Positions 43,476-56,257 of a DNA stretch of 64,000 nt are shown here, piece by piece. Every line of letters begins with the position of its first letter. The first letter of the stretch is position 1. The DNA is taken from the NCBI GenBank assembly GCA_003184365.1, contig NKYR01000028.1:186268-250267 (forward strand), in the 5' to 3' direction. Under the pieces are notes generated by a model. That model saw only the letters and a list, made by a program, of their open reading frames with translations. It did no database searches and was not told where the DNA came from. A program made the position numbers and the translations under genes. This stretch comes from Evernia prunastri. Taxonomy: Eukaryota > Ascomycota > Lecanoromycetes > Lecanorales > Parmeliaceae.

Positions 43476-46400
43476 TCAGTCCATCTTGAATTCATCATTC
43501 TCCGGAACCATCACCTCGGCCACCGGCTCTTCTTCCTGATCCTGCGTTATCAACGGCACATCCAGCGGTATTTCGTTTTCCGGCGGGGTTCCGAACGGCT
43601 CCATGGTAGTCCCTTCGTCGGTTTGGAAATCCAACATACGATCCCCATCATCATTGCTGAATGTGCTGCCGGCCGCCTTGGTGCTGCTGTTGTCCCCTGC
43701 AAACAAGTCCTCGTCATTGTCACTGGTGTGAGGTGCAGCTGTAAACTGCTCATGTTCTCCATAATTTAGGTTTTCGAAACTCCATTCCGATCTGCGGTAG
43801 TTCGAGGGGCCCTGCATCATGCTGATTCCCTCGTCCCCTTCTAAGTCTTGCTCCATGTTCAGATCCCTTGGGGCGCATGTATTAGGGTCGTTCTCTGAAT
43901 AAGCAGGTAAGTCGTCATCAACTCCTGTCCTCATCGGACCGCTCATCACTCTTTCCACCGCCGAGCCACCACCTCCCGCTTGGTGAGCCGCTCCTACTCC
44001 GCGTAAAGCGCTCGACGAGCCATTGTGGGAGGAGTCGCCGAGACGCCTGCCTTCCCCCGCCTGTGATGTGGCACGAGAGGTTGGCTGGGATTCAGATGTA
44101 TTCGCTCCGGGGGTCGTGAGCCACTCGAAGTTTGGGCCGCCAAGGTGGTGGGCAGAGCGCCGCCGGTAGAAAAGGAGATAGGCGGCGTTCGTCACAATCT
44201 TTTGGGGGTCGGATCGGCGCATTACAGAGGAGTCTGATACGGTAAGTAAATCTGTGAACGGGGAGTCGATTAAATCACTCACCATTATATTCATACCAAG
44301 TCTGATTTTCTTCCATAAAGTTTGAAGCAAATGCGGTATAATGACCACCTCCAAGACCGCCGTAATGATTGTCAACCGCGAAGAGATCGTAGATTGGACT
44401 CTTTCCCTCCTCCTGCGTGGCAACTCTGGTAGTCAGATCCAGACCCTTAATTGGGAAGTCGACAGAGACATCGAGCTTATCTCTGAAGCGACCCTGCGCA
44501 CTGAATCGCTTGAGATGTATGACAAGAATGTCTGGCGACTTCCACAGCTCGAATTGTTTGCTAGCGCGACGGTGCTCTTTGCACCTTGGACAGTACCAAG
44601 CATCACTTTCGGACAAAATCTCGGGCTTTCCGAACTCATCAAGACAGTCGCCAAGAGTGACGCCGTTCTTTCTTCGGTTGTAACGAGTCCGCCGCTTTTC
44701 TTCCAGCTCAGGATCTGGCAAATTCTCGACGTTCTCCCAAGTGGGTGAACCACGCATTTCTTCGTCCGCATGATGGGTAGCCCCAGAGAAGAGAGCGTCA
44801 TAGCCTTCCGGGGCCCAGTCAAGTAGAATGGATTCACCCAAGCGTATCAACGGTAAGCTTTCAGCCGGTGAGGTGTCTTCATCACGTCGCAACTTTGAGC
44901 CTGATTGATTGCCTTTCCGGGAGTATGTGATTAGCCCTTTACTATCGCGCTGTGCATTCCTGCCAAACATACCAAAGCCCATTCTAGGCTTACCCAATTC
45001 CGCAACCTCTGGGAGACCGTCCGAGTCGTCGCCAGAGTCCTGAGCTTGAGGCTGCGCTGCAGGTAAGACATCGTCTGCGTCTTCGTCGCTAGTAGGTGGA
45101 CTCTCTGCCTTGCTCTGGCGTTCCGATATCCGTTCATGTACACTCTTCTTGGACCTGATTGGCGCTTTCCCTAAAGTCTCTGGTTTTCTTGAAGCAATGG
45201 TTGAATAGCTTTTGCTTTCATCAGACAGAGTCGTCAAGCCAGTGGGTATCATCTCAGTCCCATTAGATGGGACATATCTCATCTCGAAGAGGTCCCTTAC
45301 GCCTTGTGGAATGTAGGCTCCAGGCCGGAGCATAGAGGCCAGTTGTTTTGATTTGGGAACGTTGGGCTTTCGAGGGGCTGCATTCTCGCCGTCGCCCATA
45401 GAGATGTCGATTACCCCGTCTTCGCTCTCTAAGGATTTTGATTGCACACCAGAGTCGGTGAATGAGTCTGCCTCGTCCGTATGCATAATAACGGTGTCTG
45501 AATCCTCCGTGGCAGAGTCGTTCTCTCCTTCACGTCCATCTTGAAACCCAACATCCTCTCGAAGGAAGTTCCGAGTCGTCATGTTTTCCACTCCGGCTAG
45601 GACCTTTTGTAGGATCCTGTCGTAGTCCTTAGCTTCCTCAGGGGTGACGATGATGAACAATGGAGCCCCGAATACTTGCTTCTGCGTGTACTTCGACGAA
45701 CTTTCCTTCACTCGACGATGAAACACAGGTACCATCATCTTTGCTGCCAAGGGTGATTCACCTTCAGGGATGTCATCGTCATCTCGGCCGAAGTTGTACA
45801 TCTTATTATAACCCTTCTTCTTTGGAGGAGGGTAGTTGGTGGGCTTGGTCTCCACCTCGTATATGGCAATCTGATCGGCGTCCACAATGTGCTCCTCGCT
45901 AATAGGCATCTTGTCGTCAAAGAATTTGTAGAATTTGTTTTTGTAAATTTCTACAACGACCAATTGCTTGGCTTCGACTCCTTGGAACTTGCCGGCGACG
46001 TACTCTTTAACGGCCATAAAGCTCGCATTCTTGTCAATGTCGACAGCGACACTAAATGGCGTTCCATGCAAGGGAAAGAAGAAAATGGGCTTTGACCAAA
46101 CGCTCTCAATCGGTAGTTGCAGAGTGAGGTTGTTGAACGGATCGAATATGATGCTGACCTTGTCACAGACCGGGCAGATGACGGTAGACTTATACATGCC
46201 TGCAAACAAATCCGTGATGACGGAGTCGCTCCGCGCCTTGTAGATATCCCAACACTTGTCCGCCATCTGTTGTAATGCTGCCGGGTTATGAACCATTTCG
46301 TCCGTAGAGTCTGGTTTTTCAACGTAGGGCTTCTTTTTGACCCGATTCAGATCCTCTTGAAGACCGTCGAGCAAGAATAGCAAAAATTCTTGCGAATCCT

Positions 46401-48618
46401 GCTGTTGCCAGCCTGAGAAGGACGGGCCATATTTCCCAATCACGTTTTTGAAGTTCCTGGGAGCAAATGAACTAAGGGAATTCGGAGCGTACCTAGTCGA
46501 CAGTCAGCCTTCGTAGAATATGCGTCACCTTAGATTGGGACATCGAGGGACGGGGCCTTACATGTCTTTGAGAAGATTTGCATAAGATTTTGCGACCGCT
46601 CCATTGTGACCGAGGGGATTGTCCGTATTCAGATCGGGCCTCCACTTGTCGTCTACACGCTGTCAGTATGGGGTCACAAGCCAGAAGACGCCGCTAATAG
46701 ATCATATCAGTGGCCCCAGTAAGTATGCATACTCACCGAGGAAGTATTGCGTCAGCTCCTCCACACTTCGGACACACTGAAGAGCCGAGTTCATGTAGCA
46801 TGTATTACCAAGGTTGCTCAAGCCAACCGTGCCTCGGACACGACCATTCTTTGCCGTGCGACCACGGGTCATTATCCCATTCGAAGCCGGACTAGTCGCT
46901 CGACTAGTATTGGCAGCTGGCTTGAGCGAGTCCTTGACCGTGGTGTTGCCGCTTTTGGTAACGCTAATTGGGATATTGCCATGCGCTTTCATCTTCGATG
47001 CCGCATTGTCGGACACCCATTCTCCTCCACCGGGCCCACCAATCATCTCCTCGAGAACGACCACCTCATTTTGCCGAAGTCCAGCGACATCCAGAGTTAA
47101 ATGGCCGTTGTATTTAGTATTGGCAGTCTCGTCGTTGACATTATCGACCAGCTCACGTTGAGATCCAAGCTGCAACCCTGCGAAATCGCTCGCATCGATG
47201 ACGAGCTTAGTGCCAGGGTCCACAGATAGAATGGCTCCTGGGGCAGGCGAATTGCTTCGTGACTGGGCAGGTGTTAACATTTCAGCGCCAGAATTCCCTC
47301 CTAGACCGCCAAGGATCCTCCAAATACGGACTTTAGTCCCCATATCAATGCCAGAGGAAGTTTTGGCTCGCTTGAGGAAAGTCTGGTACAGCTCATGCCT
47401 GCTGGCTAGGATACTGACTGGCGTTGCATCCTTCTCTTTTAACGCTTTCACTGTCAACCCATCGCTGCTGTTTGGAAGCTTCAGGATGGTGAACACAGGA
47501 GGATGTAGCTCGTACTGAAGGTTCTCCTGGATCTCACTGGTGCTGGTATTATGGCAATATCTCCTTATAACAGCAGATCCCTTGGCCAGTGTATACCACT
47601 TGATGATGAGTTCCCAAGGCGCCTCTGGTAGAATTTCGAAGTCTTCACCAAGATTCAAGCCTGGAGCAAGAGGGACGAACGGTTCACCGGCTTCATCCTT
47701 GAAAAGAGGGGCATTTTGATCTGTTACCAAGTTGATTCCAGTGTTATCCACAGGTCCAATTGGCCCTTCTCTTGCTTCTTTGCCGTACTTTTCCGAACCT
47801 GCTCCATCGGTTCCTCTTGCGAGCACACGGTTGAGCCACTTGGTAGCTACAATATAGCCTTCCTGGCCTTCTCGCATAGAGCCCTGCTGTACCATTTGCT
47901 GGACTTGGTTGATCTGATCATCGATGCTAGGGATGTCGGCAGATGTTGGGATACTCGATGCTGACGATGCAGTCCCATCACCTCCAGACGTAGAACTTGT
48001 AGAAGATGTGGCACTCTGCGGATCCACTTCTTGAGCAAGCATATCCACGCTCACCTCTCTCTTGTGCCTCGTCCCCAGACTCTTGCTGTTTCGCCGTGTC
48101 GTGTTCGTCGTATCTTTAGCCCCATCCCCAGATATCGAGCCACCATCTTGGCTCTCCATGTTGACATCATCATTCGTCATAGCGGAAGCCCTCCTCTTTG
48201 CCGGTGATGACGAGCGGATAGGACTTGACGCCTCACCTCGTAACCCGCTACTTGCCAACGAGCCTCTCCGCTTGTTAGGCCCAGCAATCTCTGTCCCGCT
48301 TGCGTAGCCGTCACTATCAAGGGTCAAACCAGCATAGGCGCCAGTAGGTGAGCTGGCTGCTGTGGTCGACAACTCTGGAGTTGGGGAGCGCCCCTTCCTT
48401 GCTCCTTCCAGAACAAGGTGCTTGGGTATGTATGCCGGAGGGGAGGGGGATGACGTGAGACGTATAGCAGGGTCGACGGTGACGACGTCACGCGGAGAGG
48501 GTATTATCTGAGTATTGGAGATGTCTTCTGAGGTTTCTGGTAGTGAAAGCTTGCGCTTCTTGTTGGAAGACGTTGTGAAGGTGATGGCCTTATTCCGCAA
48601 GGAATAAGGCTCCTCCAA
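43476..48618 (-). CDS. UBP12-type ubiquitin carboxyl-terminal hydrolase (5' end uncertain)
   Basis: Four exons close exactly: 48618-46737, 46652-46562, 46492-44283 and 44233-43476, at least 1646 residues. The Cys box GLSNLGNTCYMNSALQC (Cys607) is in the first exon, and the His box LGGGHYTAFASN (His1375) and WYEYND (Asp1395) span the third and fourth exon junction. Before the catalytic domain lies a DUSP-like part with APWELIIKWYTLAKGSAVIRRY and a UBL-like part. In the domain, DSQEFLLFLLDGLQEDLN is typical of the UBP12/USP4-11-15 group. N- and C-termini are Ser-rich. Position 48618 is a TTG, and TAA lies five codons upstream, so the true ATG must come from an upstream exon. It cleaves ubiquitin from substrates in cytosol and nucleus. 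Confidence 0.88.
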
Positions 48619-49782
48619 GGCAGAAAGGTTTTAAGAACTCGAGAACAAAGGAGGAGTGACCCGAAATTAATTCTATCAAGAAATAATAAAGATGGATCTT
48701 GGAGACTGCTCACCCACTGAAACCCTGGATAAGTAGGTGCTAAAGGTGCTGGTGGTAACTACTTTAAAAACTTCGCTTGCGGAGCAGAGCGCGTCGATCG
48801 TGCCAAGCTACTTGTATCAACACTTGCACGAGGTTATAAAATTGTTAAAGTCGTCCGCATCGACCCCACTCTTTTGTGAGAATCAGATAAAAACACTCAA
48901 TCTGTTAACACATAATCTCAACGTGAGATATCGCAGTATCCCCTCACTGGTAATTGCACAAGAGTCATTCCTAGTCTAAGCAATACCGAAATTATCGCCA
49001 CCGTGTGTCAACCGGGCCTAAGAGTAATCATTGCTGCCTTCGAAGTATCCTCCGAAGTTGCCCCAGTGAAATTGAAAGGCCGTCTCCGGCTGGAATCCAT
49101 CAACACTCAATGACATAGAGTCGCGGCCAAGTGAGTTGGCCGGCCATAGGATCTTTGCGTATATGTGGCATCTGGCGATCTCCGTACAGCACACATCTTT
49201 ATTCTAGGGCATTTTGGACCCATTATCCTCAATCATATAGCCTACACCATGTCGTCAAGTTGCGGAAGCATGACTTGAAGGTGAACTAGTAGTGCCATCA
49301 TTTAAGAGGATGAAAGTATGCTTATGGTATCATATTCTACCAGATTTGACAGCTACAAACCCAACATCCATCCATCCACCAATCCCCACCCCAGGCTGCC
49401 CTCAGTAGCACTCTCCAGAATCCCCAAACCATAAAAGCACCCCTCCGGAGTCAAACCCTCTCAACAGCCATAATAACACTTCATGCTTCGCGCTTCATTT
49501 CCCAGACGTATCGTTCTACAAATAAGTCACCATGCGTTTTATCCTGAGCGACAACTGTGTACTGTGATCACGAAAGATTATAGAAATAAAGATATACATG
49601 AGAAAATAAGCCTTCGTAGTTTAACGATAGACCACCCCCAAAAGTATTCCAACCCATGCAACATTCCCGAACGTGCTGCCGTTTCCAAGGACCCACGCTC
49701 TGAAATGCCGGTAATATATACGTTGCTATACATATATGAGGGAGCATTAGTCCAACTTTTTTCTCCCGACCCAGAGCGTTAA
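48619..49782. other. Intergenic; holds the UBP12 5' exon, no other gene seen
   Basis: The UBP12 start exon should be within the first few hundred bases (an ATG on the minus strand at 48713 is one option, unproven). The rest shows only short frames and lies upstream of UBP12 on one side and beyond the 3' end of the minus-strand GH76 gene on the other. Confidence 0.5.
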
Positions 49783-51420
49783 TCACAGAAAAGTCATCCA
49801 CGCCAAAGACCCAAGCAAGCCCGAGCATATAATCGCCGTTACGATCCCGGCGCCCGCCTTGTCCCCAGCCGTCATCGGCCGTGTCAAAGCGGAACCGAGC
49901 ATGACCGTCGGCTGTCCGCCAGAAGTGGACCCAGCGCTCGGGTCGCCCTTCGACGTGCCGCCGCTGTTCTGGGTCACGGGCGGTGCCACCTTGGAGATCA
50001 GGTTCGCCTGGATGACGCTCAAGGCGCTCATCTGCTCGCCGACGCCGGATTTGCCGTCCCACGTGTTCTTGTACCACATCCGTCCGCATGTCTGACCGTT
50101 GTTGCCTCCAGAGCACTGTCCGGCGGCGCCTTGCGCGGAGCTGTGGAGAAGGGGCTGGATGGTGTCGTAGGTAAAGGGCGCGAGCTGGGTGGTGGCGGCC
50201 AGCCAGCGGGCAAGGTAGGCTTTGAAAGAAGGCTGGTCGTAGTTGCATGTTACTTCAGGCTCGCAGGCGACCTCCACCATGATTTGTCCACCCCCATACT
50301 GCTGGGGAAAGAAGACACCCATGCCTCCCAGCATTCCCTGGATGCGGGTTTGCCAAGTCGAATTACCATTTGTCTGGAAAATGCTGTCAGATATTGGTTT
50401 TGGATGATGTCTGCAAAGAAGTACTAACGTAGTTCCACATGTTTGCGGCACCCATGAGGTAGGTGCCGATGTTGTAAGTCCATTGGAGCTCATCTGCTAT
50501 AGTGCAATTATTTGCCATTTCAGCCCCATCATAGATGCGATAGTCACTGGTGAATAGCGGTGTCTGAATGATCCAGTCGTAGGACTTGTCGGCCCAGTCT
50601 GCGTACGTTTGATTGCCGGTGTATCTAGCCAGACGTGCGGCCAATTGGAAAAAGCCCCCATTCGAGATACTGTTCTTGTAGTCATATCCATTGTTCCAGG
50701 TAAAGATCTGCCATCGAAGTCCGCCACCACATGCTGTAGTATCCCATCGACCGGCTTGTTCGTTGAATACCGCTTGGGCGAGGGAGAGCCACGAAGGTTT
50801 GCCTGCCGGAGGAGCGGGAAAGTTGAATTCTGCGGCAGACAAAACTGCGAACGCCCAAAATACTTGATCATCATTTCCCTATGCAGGTGTCAGCTTTCGG
50901 ATCTCTTTCGACCACACGGACTTCCAGCGAGTCCATAGTACAGGGAATGTATCTTGCGCGTAGGGGTTCCTACCTCTGTCTTGGTCTGATTTGGCGGCAT
51001 ATAATCGTTGTCAGGGCCGACTTGTGCCAGAAGACCCTGTGTGACCACATTGTTGTATGTACTGTCGCCAGTATAATACCAGTATTCAATCATTTGTCCA
51101 AACATAGCGCCTGCTTCCCACCAATAGTATGGATTCGGTAATAACCCCACGGGTTGCCCTGTCTGATTGCCTGTATAGTAGGTCATCATGCCGTAGGCTA
51201 CTGTGCTTGCTGCTTGCTTTATGGAGTCTAGACAAGAACACAATTAGGTCAGCTCTCATCATCGAGGCATGTTCTCCGCATTCCGAGAACGGTAGGATCC
51301 CGGGGACGGTAGAATCTTACTGGTATCTGAAAGGTCCAACTGGATCCCCTGAACAGCCCGTCCGCCAAATATCAAAGCACCCAAAGCCCCAAGCACCCGG
51401 GGTTCCCGGAAGAAGAACAT
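49783..51420 (-). CDS. GPI-anchored GH76 mannosidase (Dfg5/Dcw1-like)
   Basis: Four exons (51420-51321, 51227-50974, 50878-50429, 50373-49783) join to 464 residues. An N-terminal signal peptide is likely (VLGALGALIFGGRAVQG). The GH76 core has YYWWEAGAMFGQMIEYWYYTGD, GNDDQVFWAFAV (the paired catalytic Asp), WNNGYDYKNSISNGGFFQLAARLARYTGNQ and AELQWTYNIGTYLMGAANMW-type helices. The C-terminus is Ser/Gly-rich with a hydrophobic end (IVTAIICSGLLGSLAW), as expected for a GPI anchor. Dfg5/Dcw1 proteins are plasma-membrane alpha-1,6-mannan enzymes that transfer GPI-wall proteins into the cell wall and are needed for hyphal growth. No missing catalytic residue was seen. Confidence 0.9.
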
Positions 51421-52749
51421 AACGACAGAAATATCCCAAAAATAGATAAAAATAAATATAAATTATGTAGTAAGTATGTGCAAATGCGCCCAAGAAGTAG
51501 ATTCGTTCAAGCCGTACTGGGTGGAGGGAAGGCGCAAAGCGGAGGCGCTGCCATGGGCGATTGCGCCTTCAACAATGGAATCTTGCGGATGTAGGAGGAG
51601 AGCGCGTTACGATGTCGTTAATATCGTGATGAGTATCGTCTTTGATGATGATGATGAAGTGGCGAGAAGACGACGACGACGACGACGACGGAGGGGAAGA
51701 TGGTTGCGAAGTCCGTTGCCTTGGGAGGTGATGGCGTATTTTTAGCGGCGCAATCAATATATCACTGTCAATAAACGTACCCCTGTCTTCGATCTCGAAA
51801 TAGTGTAGCGAGCTCAGCCCAGTGAAAGTCTCAGAGGAAATGGACCCCAACGATTCTACGTACTGCACTTTTTTTTTTTGGCTCTTGCGTGGTCACTTGG
51901 GAAGAAATGGATATAGAATAGACTTGTTCCGTATAAACACCGTAACGATAATGAACCATTGTGAAAGAGGGGTTTTGGTGTCCCACACAAACAATACGAC
52001 AGAACGCCAAGCCGGAGAGATCTGCACAAGGCATTGCCGCCTTTTGTCACTTTGTGGGGTACAGCGAGGCGCTATACTCAGTAAGTCCAAGCGGGGGGCA
52101 AACCCGTGGGCGAGCTCTGTTCTATTGTACTGAACTCGAAAGTAAAGTATCAATCGTAGGTACAACAGCAGAGGAATTGTTGTATGTTACCGGTTTTACA
52201 TTCCCACCAGATAAGTCCGGCGTGAAAAAGGTCCGGGGATACTCACACTATGCATCATCGAGATTCGAGAGTACTCTAGAAAGATCTATCTATAAGAATC
52301 TGATGCAGGTACCAGAGTCTAGTGTATGCTCCGTCGATCATGTCTGCCAATTGCATATACATATGCCAACTCAAAAATGGCCTTACAGATAAGGAAAGCA
52401 GGGCATCGCATTCTACATGATTAATCTTTCAAGGTTGAATCACTAAGTGTTTTCCTCTAAAAGCCTTGAATAGTAGTGACAGATTTCGCGGCAAGTCTTT
52501 TGGGAAGATTCACAGTTTCCCTGCACGTTCAAGCTCAGCCAGCAGTCGTCACAAAGAAGCGAGCAATTAATCTGTTGAGCTTGAGACCGGTGCTCAGCTT
52601 CATTTCGGTGCCAGTATGTTATGGCGCACACTACACTAGATGATACGATTCCCCGACATAAAATATTGCCAAAAACGATATTGGCCGGAGATAGATACAT
52701 ATCTATGTACCTAAGAGCTAATACTGATTCTCATAACGCCATACCAGTA
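51421..52749. other. Intergenic, no supportable gene
   Basis: A GAC/GATGATG microsatellite lies near 51645-51692 and an 11-T run near 51869-51879. Several frames exist on both strands without motifs. Confidence 0.5.
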
Positions 52750-54924
52750 CTACCTGACTTCAATCTTGTTCACCTCATCTTTCGCTTCTGTCCAGGTCTC
52801 GACGTTCTTCTTCGCCCAATCGATATGGCATCTAGCATATGCGACCTTTAGATGAAGTATCAATCAGCATCATGTCCAAGCAATGCAGGTGAAGAATCAT
52901 ACCATATAGCGCTTGAGATCCTCCTCCTTTTCCAATTGGAACCGTTTGAGATCCTTCAGAACACCTGCGCTTGCGTCTTTGACATCCTGTTCAGACACAT
53001 TGAGAGCTCTCTCGAGCTTGGTTTTCGTTAGCTTAAATCGAGAGTGCTACAGACTGCCTTTCTTACGTGTTCCAAGCTCTCCTTGGTCTTCCCGATTTGG
53101 TCACGTCGGGTCCGTTCAGGATCAACATCCACGATACCTTGGAAGGTATGACTTATCCTTCCGAAAATTTTGTTAGCTACAAATCCTCCACTTTGGCTCT
53201 TCGATCTCGACGGCGTTGTCTGGTCGTTTCCTTGGGCGCCATGCGATGCTGATGACGGATCTCCATGCGTTGGGGGGAAATCAGAATCTATGGATGCTCG
53301 GTCTTCGCCCTCTTGTCGCTGGACTGTACCCGTCTCAGATTTGATGCTCCTCGCAGAGGCCGAAGAAGTGGAACGCCTAGGTGGAGGGCTGCTGTGGCCT
53401 CCACTTGCAAGATACTGCTCGATCCTGCTGGCTTCCAATTCGCTCTTTTCCAAGGACTCAAGCAAGTTTTGTTTCGTTGCCAGCTCATCTTTCGTCATCT
53501 CTTCCTGTATCCTTTTCATTATTCTGAATCTCAGTACTCCGCGAACTACCCCCGCAAATTGTGCGCTTTCACGCATTGGCTCGGCAAAATTGGCGCCTAG
53601 AGTGGATGACAACTCTTCGGTTGCAATGTACGAAGAATCCACAGCCTGTCCTATCCGCTCTATTGCGGCAGCGACAGTTGGTGACTGCTCAGAAAGCGAG
53701 AAGCCATTGTATCTCGCACCCAGTTCTGCCATATCTGTGGAGAGGGCCGAGAGGTGAGTGAGGGTACGTCGATTGACTTTCTCGATGTTGCCTTGCAGGA
53801 GAAGTTCAAGATCCCTGGTTGCAGATTCAAAGTTGTTGAAGTAAGGATCGAGGTCTTGTTCGGAGGGGTTCTGGGATGCGGGAGGAAAGCGGCCAAAGAC
53901 TTGAACGCCCGGGACTGTGTGAGCTGCTGCAGAAGCCATACCAGACTGCATAGGGGGGGAAGATGGTGTACCAGTCGCGGAGATCTTAGACGCCGTCTTT
54001 AATTTCGCTGACGAGGAGGGGACAGGGAGCCATTGATGTGCAGGGGTAGGATTGGAGGGATTGAGCGGTGGCGCTTTCATGATACTCTTCGGTATCGAGG
54101 TTACCGGATGTGAATGCAATACCTCATTCTGAAGTGGTGACGTTAGCCATGTCAACCATGGCGTACCCAGCAATGCTTACCCAGCTAGCATTCGGATCAA
54201 GGAATCTCCACCACACACCATCTTCTCGGACCTCGTCCATCTTTCGACATCTGTTCAAGAAGACGGCAAGCATACGCTTGCGCAAATCTATAATGCTTGT
54301 GTCCTCTTTCGCTTTCGTAGGCTTAGCCGCATAGTCCGCCATTGAATGCTTCTCTGGGATCGGCGGTATGATTAATGTGGGATGTAGGTTGACGAGTGTA
54401 GCTCTTAGAGAAGCGAACTCGGAGTACCGCCTGCGGACTTCGAGATCCTACATGCTGTCAGAAATGCACTCGGATCTGTGCTCGATCATGAATTTACCCC
54501 CGTCCGTATCGTATACGCAATGTAACTTCCCCCGCTTTCATGGTTTTTCCCGGCATCCGTGATGAGGATCTGCAAATCCTGATTCTCGTAGAGCATCTGC
54601 TCGATACGGCTGTCATAGCCTCCCTTCCTGCTTGGAGCTCTTTGTTCGGCGTATTCCTCCTCATCGTCGCTCAGGTCCCGCGGCCTGGACACAAATTCTG
54701 GAGGCTCGCGCCGAGGTGATTCGTCGTCGGATGGGGGGGTCGATGGGCGCTCGAAACCTGAGGCGTATACTCCATATCAGTGAGGGGACTTGGGAAAGAA
54801 GGACCCTGCCCTCTGTTTCTTAGGACCGCATACCATGACTTTGGGGGTCTTGGCGAGGCACTGATGGGGTAGAGTCATGGCGGTCAAAGGAGCTATAAGG
54901 ATTGTTGTCCTCGTCATTCCACAT
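52750..54924 (-). CDS. SNX41: Sorting nexin Snx41/Atg20-like (PX plus BAR-like)
   Basis: Multi-exon minus-strand gene from ATG 54924 (MWNDEDNNPYSSF) to TAG 52750. The N-terminus MWNDEDNNPY is the usual start of filamentous Snx41. The first intron (donor GTATGC after 54834, acceptor before 54757) is supported by frame. The PX domain spans exons with QILITDAGKN, GGSYIAYTIRTG, DLEVRRRYSEFASLRATL, LIIPPIPEKHSM and LNRCRKM. The long C-terminal helical part is BAR-like, with Ser-rich loops, ending AYARCHIDWAKKNVETWTEAK. Snx41/Atg20 partners with Snx4 in retrograde sorting from endosomes to Golgi and in selective autophagy, binding PI3P through PX. The gene appears intact. Confidence 0.88.
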
Positions 54925-56257
54925 ATTGAACTGCACTCAAGGCATCAAGATACTCTATACTTTGAGCGAAATCAGTCTGTTACGAATACTCTTCACTTCA
55001 TCCACAACTGCAGTCGGCTACGGCGTGTCTCGGCGTTTATAAGGCAGTCGGACTTGGCGCAAGCAGTGGGTCAGACTTCAAAGCAAAATCGACAACCTCC
55101 CGACAGTCTCGTCTTCGGTATTGATGAAAAACAGCACTCGATTATGACAACTGCCAACTAGCTCATCTTAACGTCTACGGATACTATCCGAAAAGCCACT
55201 AATTCGTAGGTACAAGACAACGAATCCCTAGTATTTTCATTACTATTCGGATATCGAAAGAAGCTACGACCGAGACCTTCCCTGGATTTATTCAAAGAGG
55301 TACTAGGACGGCCATGTCTGTGCAGACGGATGGATGATGAATTGATTCCTAAAAAGTATCTTCTGTACAACGCCTCGAAAAGAAGGATACCTAGTATTTT
55401 GTGGACAAAGAATACGAGCAGACTCGTCAAACAATCTTCCCGTATCATGTTGAGGCTTGGTAGATGCCAGCCTTTGAAGCAATGAGGTCCTGGAGAATGC
55501 AATCGAGCACGTGAAATGGGCTTTGAAACTCAACATCCACAAAACTGGTGGGTGCCAGTATGAACTTCTCCCTGCTGGCGTTATAGGATGCATCAAGTCT
55601 CAGACAAACTTCTTCTCGGACTGCAGGCCGGGCTCGTTTGATGGAGACCCAGGATTGGGATGATCCAGTTAGGGTCATTCACGACGATGTGGATGCTGGA
55701 GTCCGGAGTGAAGCTCGTGCTATCAAGGCTGGGAACGGTTCGAGCATTACGTTTGAATTATGTGATGAGCAGACGAAGAATGGCATGAAGTCTGTATCTT
55801 CCACTCACTCTTGTACGCTAATCGTGGTGAGGCCGAGGCACATTTCTGAGGCCGAGGCACGATCGATATGGCGGAGAAATCGAAAATCCCAATTACATCG
55901 CCTTGGTACCTATACACTTTCACCAGATCGAACCTTGCAGAGCTGAATTCTGCCAGATTCTTGACGTGGCTTCAGCTAGGGTGGAGTTCATGTATCGATC
56001 AATGTGAGCTTAGTGCGAGCGCACTGCGCCGAGACGGAGGAACTTTCTGCCTATGGATTTAACGGTAAACCCGTTGTCCAGACATTCCGCCGATTCATTG
56101 CCCTTTCTCAATGTATGGATAAGAAACCTCCCCCCAAATCTTTTACATTTCCTTTCCTCTCATTTCCCACCTCCTAACATCTTCTCCTACCTTTTTCACC
56201 CGCAGTCCCTATACAGTCCCTCATCCTATCGTCAAGGACAAGAGCGAACTTTCAGCC
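54925..56257. other. Intergenic, possible small frames only
   Basis: A 77-codon frame on the minus strand (55445-55678) and a frame on the plus strand starting at about 55638 look mildly protein-like but show no domain or splice partners. I do not call them genes. Confidence 0.45.

Noticed and set aside
49483..49782. 99-codon plus-strand frame downstream of the GH76 gene
   Set aside because: Antisense to the 3' flank, with no domain.
55445..55946. Two short divergent frames (77 and 102 codons)
   Set aside because: Slightly protein-like but no domain, splice partner or promoter support.
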